Assembly: GCA_029562045.1 (NCBI GenBank)
Contig: JAKQWJ010000042.1
Span: forward strand, 1 to 30,084
Length of the DNA: 30,084 nt
Source: Spirochaetota bacterium
Lineage (GTDB): Bacteria > Spirochaetota > Spirochaetia > DTKZ01
Reading direction: 5' to 3'
Shown here: one piece after another, positions 29,678 through 30,084 of the stretch
Layout: each line of letters begins with the position of its first letter
How positions within the stretch are numbered: the first letter of the stretch is position 1
Made by a program: the position numbers and the translations under genes
The notes under the pieces: model-generated
Databases searched by the model: none
The model's input: the letters and a program-made list of their open reading frames with translations, nothing else
What the model was told of the DNA's origin: nothing

Positions 29678-30084
29678 GGGACGCCCCGGGTTTTCAGCCA
29701 GACCGAGGAGTCCCACATTTTTTCCGCGAAAGCCCCCAGCAGAAAACCGGCGACCCCGCCGATGACCAGGAAGGGAGGGGCGATGAGCCAGGCCCCCCGG
29801 CCCAGCAGAAAGAAGCGGGCCAGGAAGATCTGGGCCAGGTTGCTGGCCAGGGCGCCGGAGATTCCGATGCCCAGCAGGGAAAACCTCTCCCCCGCCAGAA
29901 GGTGCAGGCCCAGCATCACCAGGGCGCTGGCCAGGGACCCCGCGGCGGAAAACAGGAAGATGTACGAAAAAAAGGTGCCCCCCACCAGCCCCTGACCCAG
30001 GACCTTCAGCAGCGCCAGGGACAGGATGAAGCGGGGCCGGTGGAGCCGCAGGGCCATCAGGATGGGAAGGTTGGCCAGCCCGAG
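29674..30084 (-). CDS. Gx transporter family protein (EetB-like), 5' end outside the window
   Basis: The last 136 residues of a membrane protein of the Gx/heptaprenyl diphosphate synthase component I-like family. Visible text runs LGLANLPILMALRLHRPRF, then GQGLVGGTFFSYIFLFSAAGSLASALVM, FSLLGIGISGALASNLAQIFLARFFLLG and a final hydrophobic segment. The GLAN segment, G-T-x-F-S and the G(V/I)S-GA-x-x-x-N-x-x-Q pattern are the family hallmarks. Despite the old name these proteins look like small-molecule S-component transporters. EetB of the Listeria extracellular electron transfer locus belongs to this family. The start and any upstream eetA (NusG domain II) gene would lie right of the window. 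Confidence 0.82.
   Translation of the reverse strand, partial: LGLANLPILMALRLHRPRFILSLALLKVLGQGLVGGTFFSYIFLFSAAGSLASALVMLGLHLLAGERFSLLGIGISGALASNLAQIFLARFFLLGRGAWLIAPPFLVIGGVAGFLLGAFAEKMWDSSVWLKTRGVP

Noticed and set aside
1..30084. CRISPR arrays, insertion sequences, prophage or toxin-antitoxin genes.
   Set aside because: None is visible: no regularly spaced repeats, no transposase or integrase motifs and no small antitoxin-like pairs.

Overview
The window is GC-rich chromosomal DNA, almost certainly from a free-living spirochaete (Spirochaetota) or a close relative. The main reasons are a two-subunit phenylalanyl-tRNA synthetase of the archaeal/eukaryotic type, as spirochaetes carry, flavin-dependent thymidylate synthase ThyX, relaxed lipoprotein signals (TASC, FLGC) and a tRNA gene without encoded CCA. 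It holds no phage, IS or CRISPR. It reads as dense housekeeping DNA with one accessory-type respiratory locus at the right end.

Layout. 1-3077: 5' end of pth, a DHH phosphoesterase, and prfC. 3085-5079 (minus): EamA permease, SDR oxidoreductase and a possible 99-residue small gene behind one promoter. 5233-6446: flavin reductase-like protein and deoD. 6570-8820 (minus): PlsC-like acyltransferase and a cytoplasmic (alpha/alpha)6 glycosidase. 9283-13778: gatC-gatA-gatB-nagZ in tight array. 13894-17015: secreted M23 peptidase, thyX, tRNA-Ala(CGC), thrH. 17147-21387 (minus): pheS-pheT plus an unidentified conserved-looking gene. 21560-24067: divergent PAP2 protein, secreted hypothetical, rhomboid protease, rlmE. 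24064-30084: polyprenyl synthase, type II NADH dehydrogenase with membrane tail, ApbE flavin transferase, a small exported FMN-binding protein, an EcfT-like membrane protein and a Gx/EetB-type membrane protein.

Four observations stand out. (1) The last 6 kb has the gene set of the flavin-based extracellular electron transfer locus known from Listeria: dmkB, ndh2, fmnB, a PplA-like carrier, an FmnA-like subunit and eetB. (2) GatA has lost all three amidase triad residues (Lys to Gln54, cis-Ser to Pro137, Ser to Glu161), although GatB and GatC look normal, so the glutamine-hydrolysing half of the tRNA amidotransferase appears dead. (3) A perfect 54-bp piece of gatB recurs in inverted orientation 3.4 kb away in the M23-thyX intergenic region. 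(4) At least eight genes have a sigma70-like promoter whose -10 box ends only about 6-13 nt before the start codon, with no Shine-Dalgarno sequence. This suggests that leaderless or near-leaderless mRNAs are a regular mode of expression here, whereas genes inside operons use good Shine-Dalgarno sites.

The DNA also carries several short GC-rich tandem repeats, some in frame inside genes, and U-less hairpins where genes converge. All calls come from reading the sequence; no searches were run.
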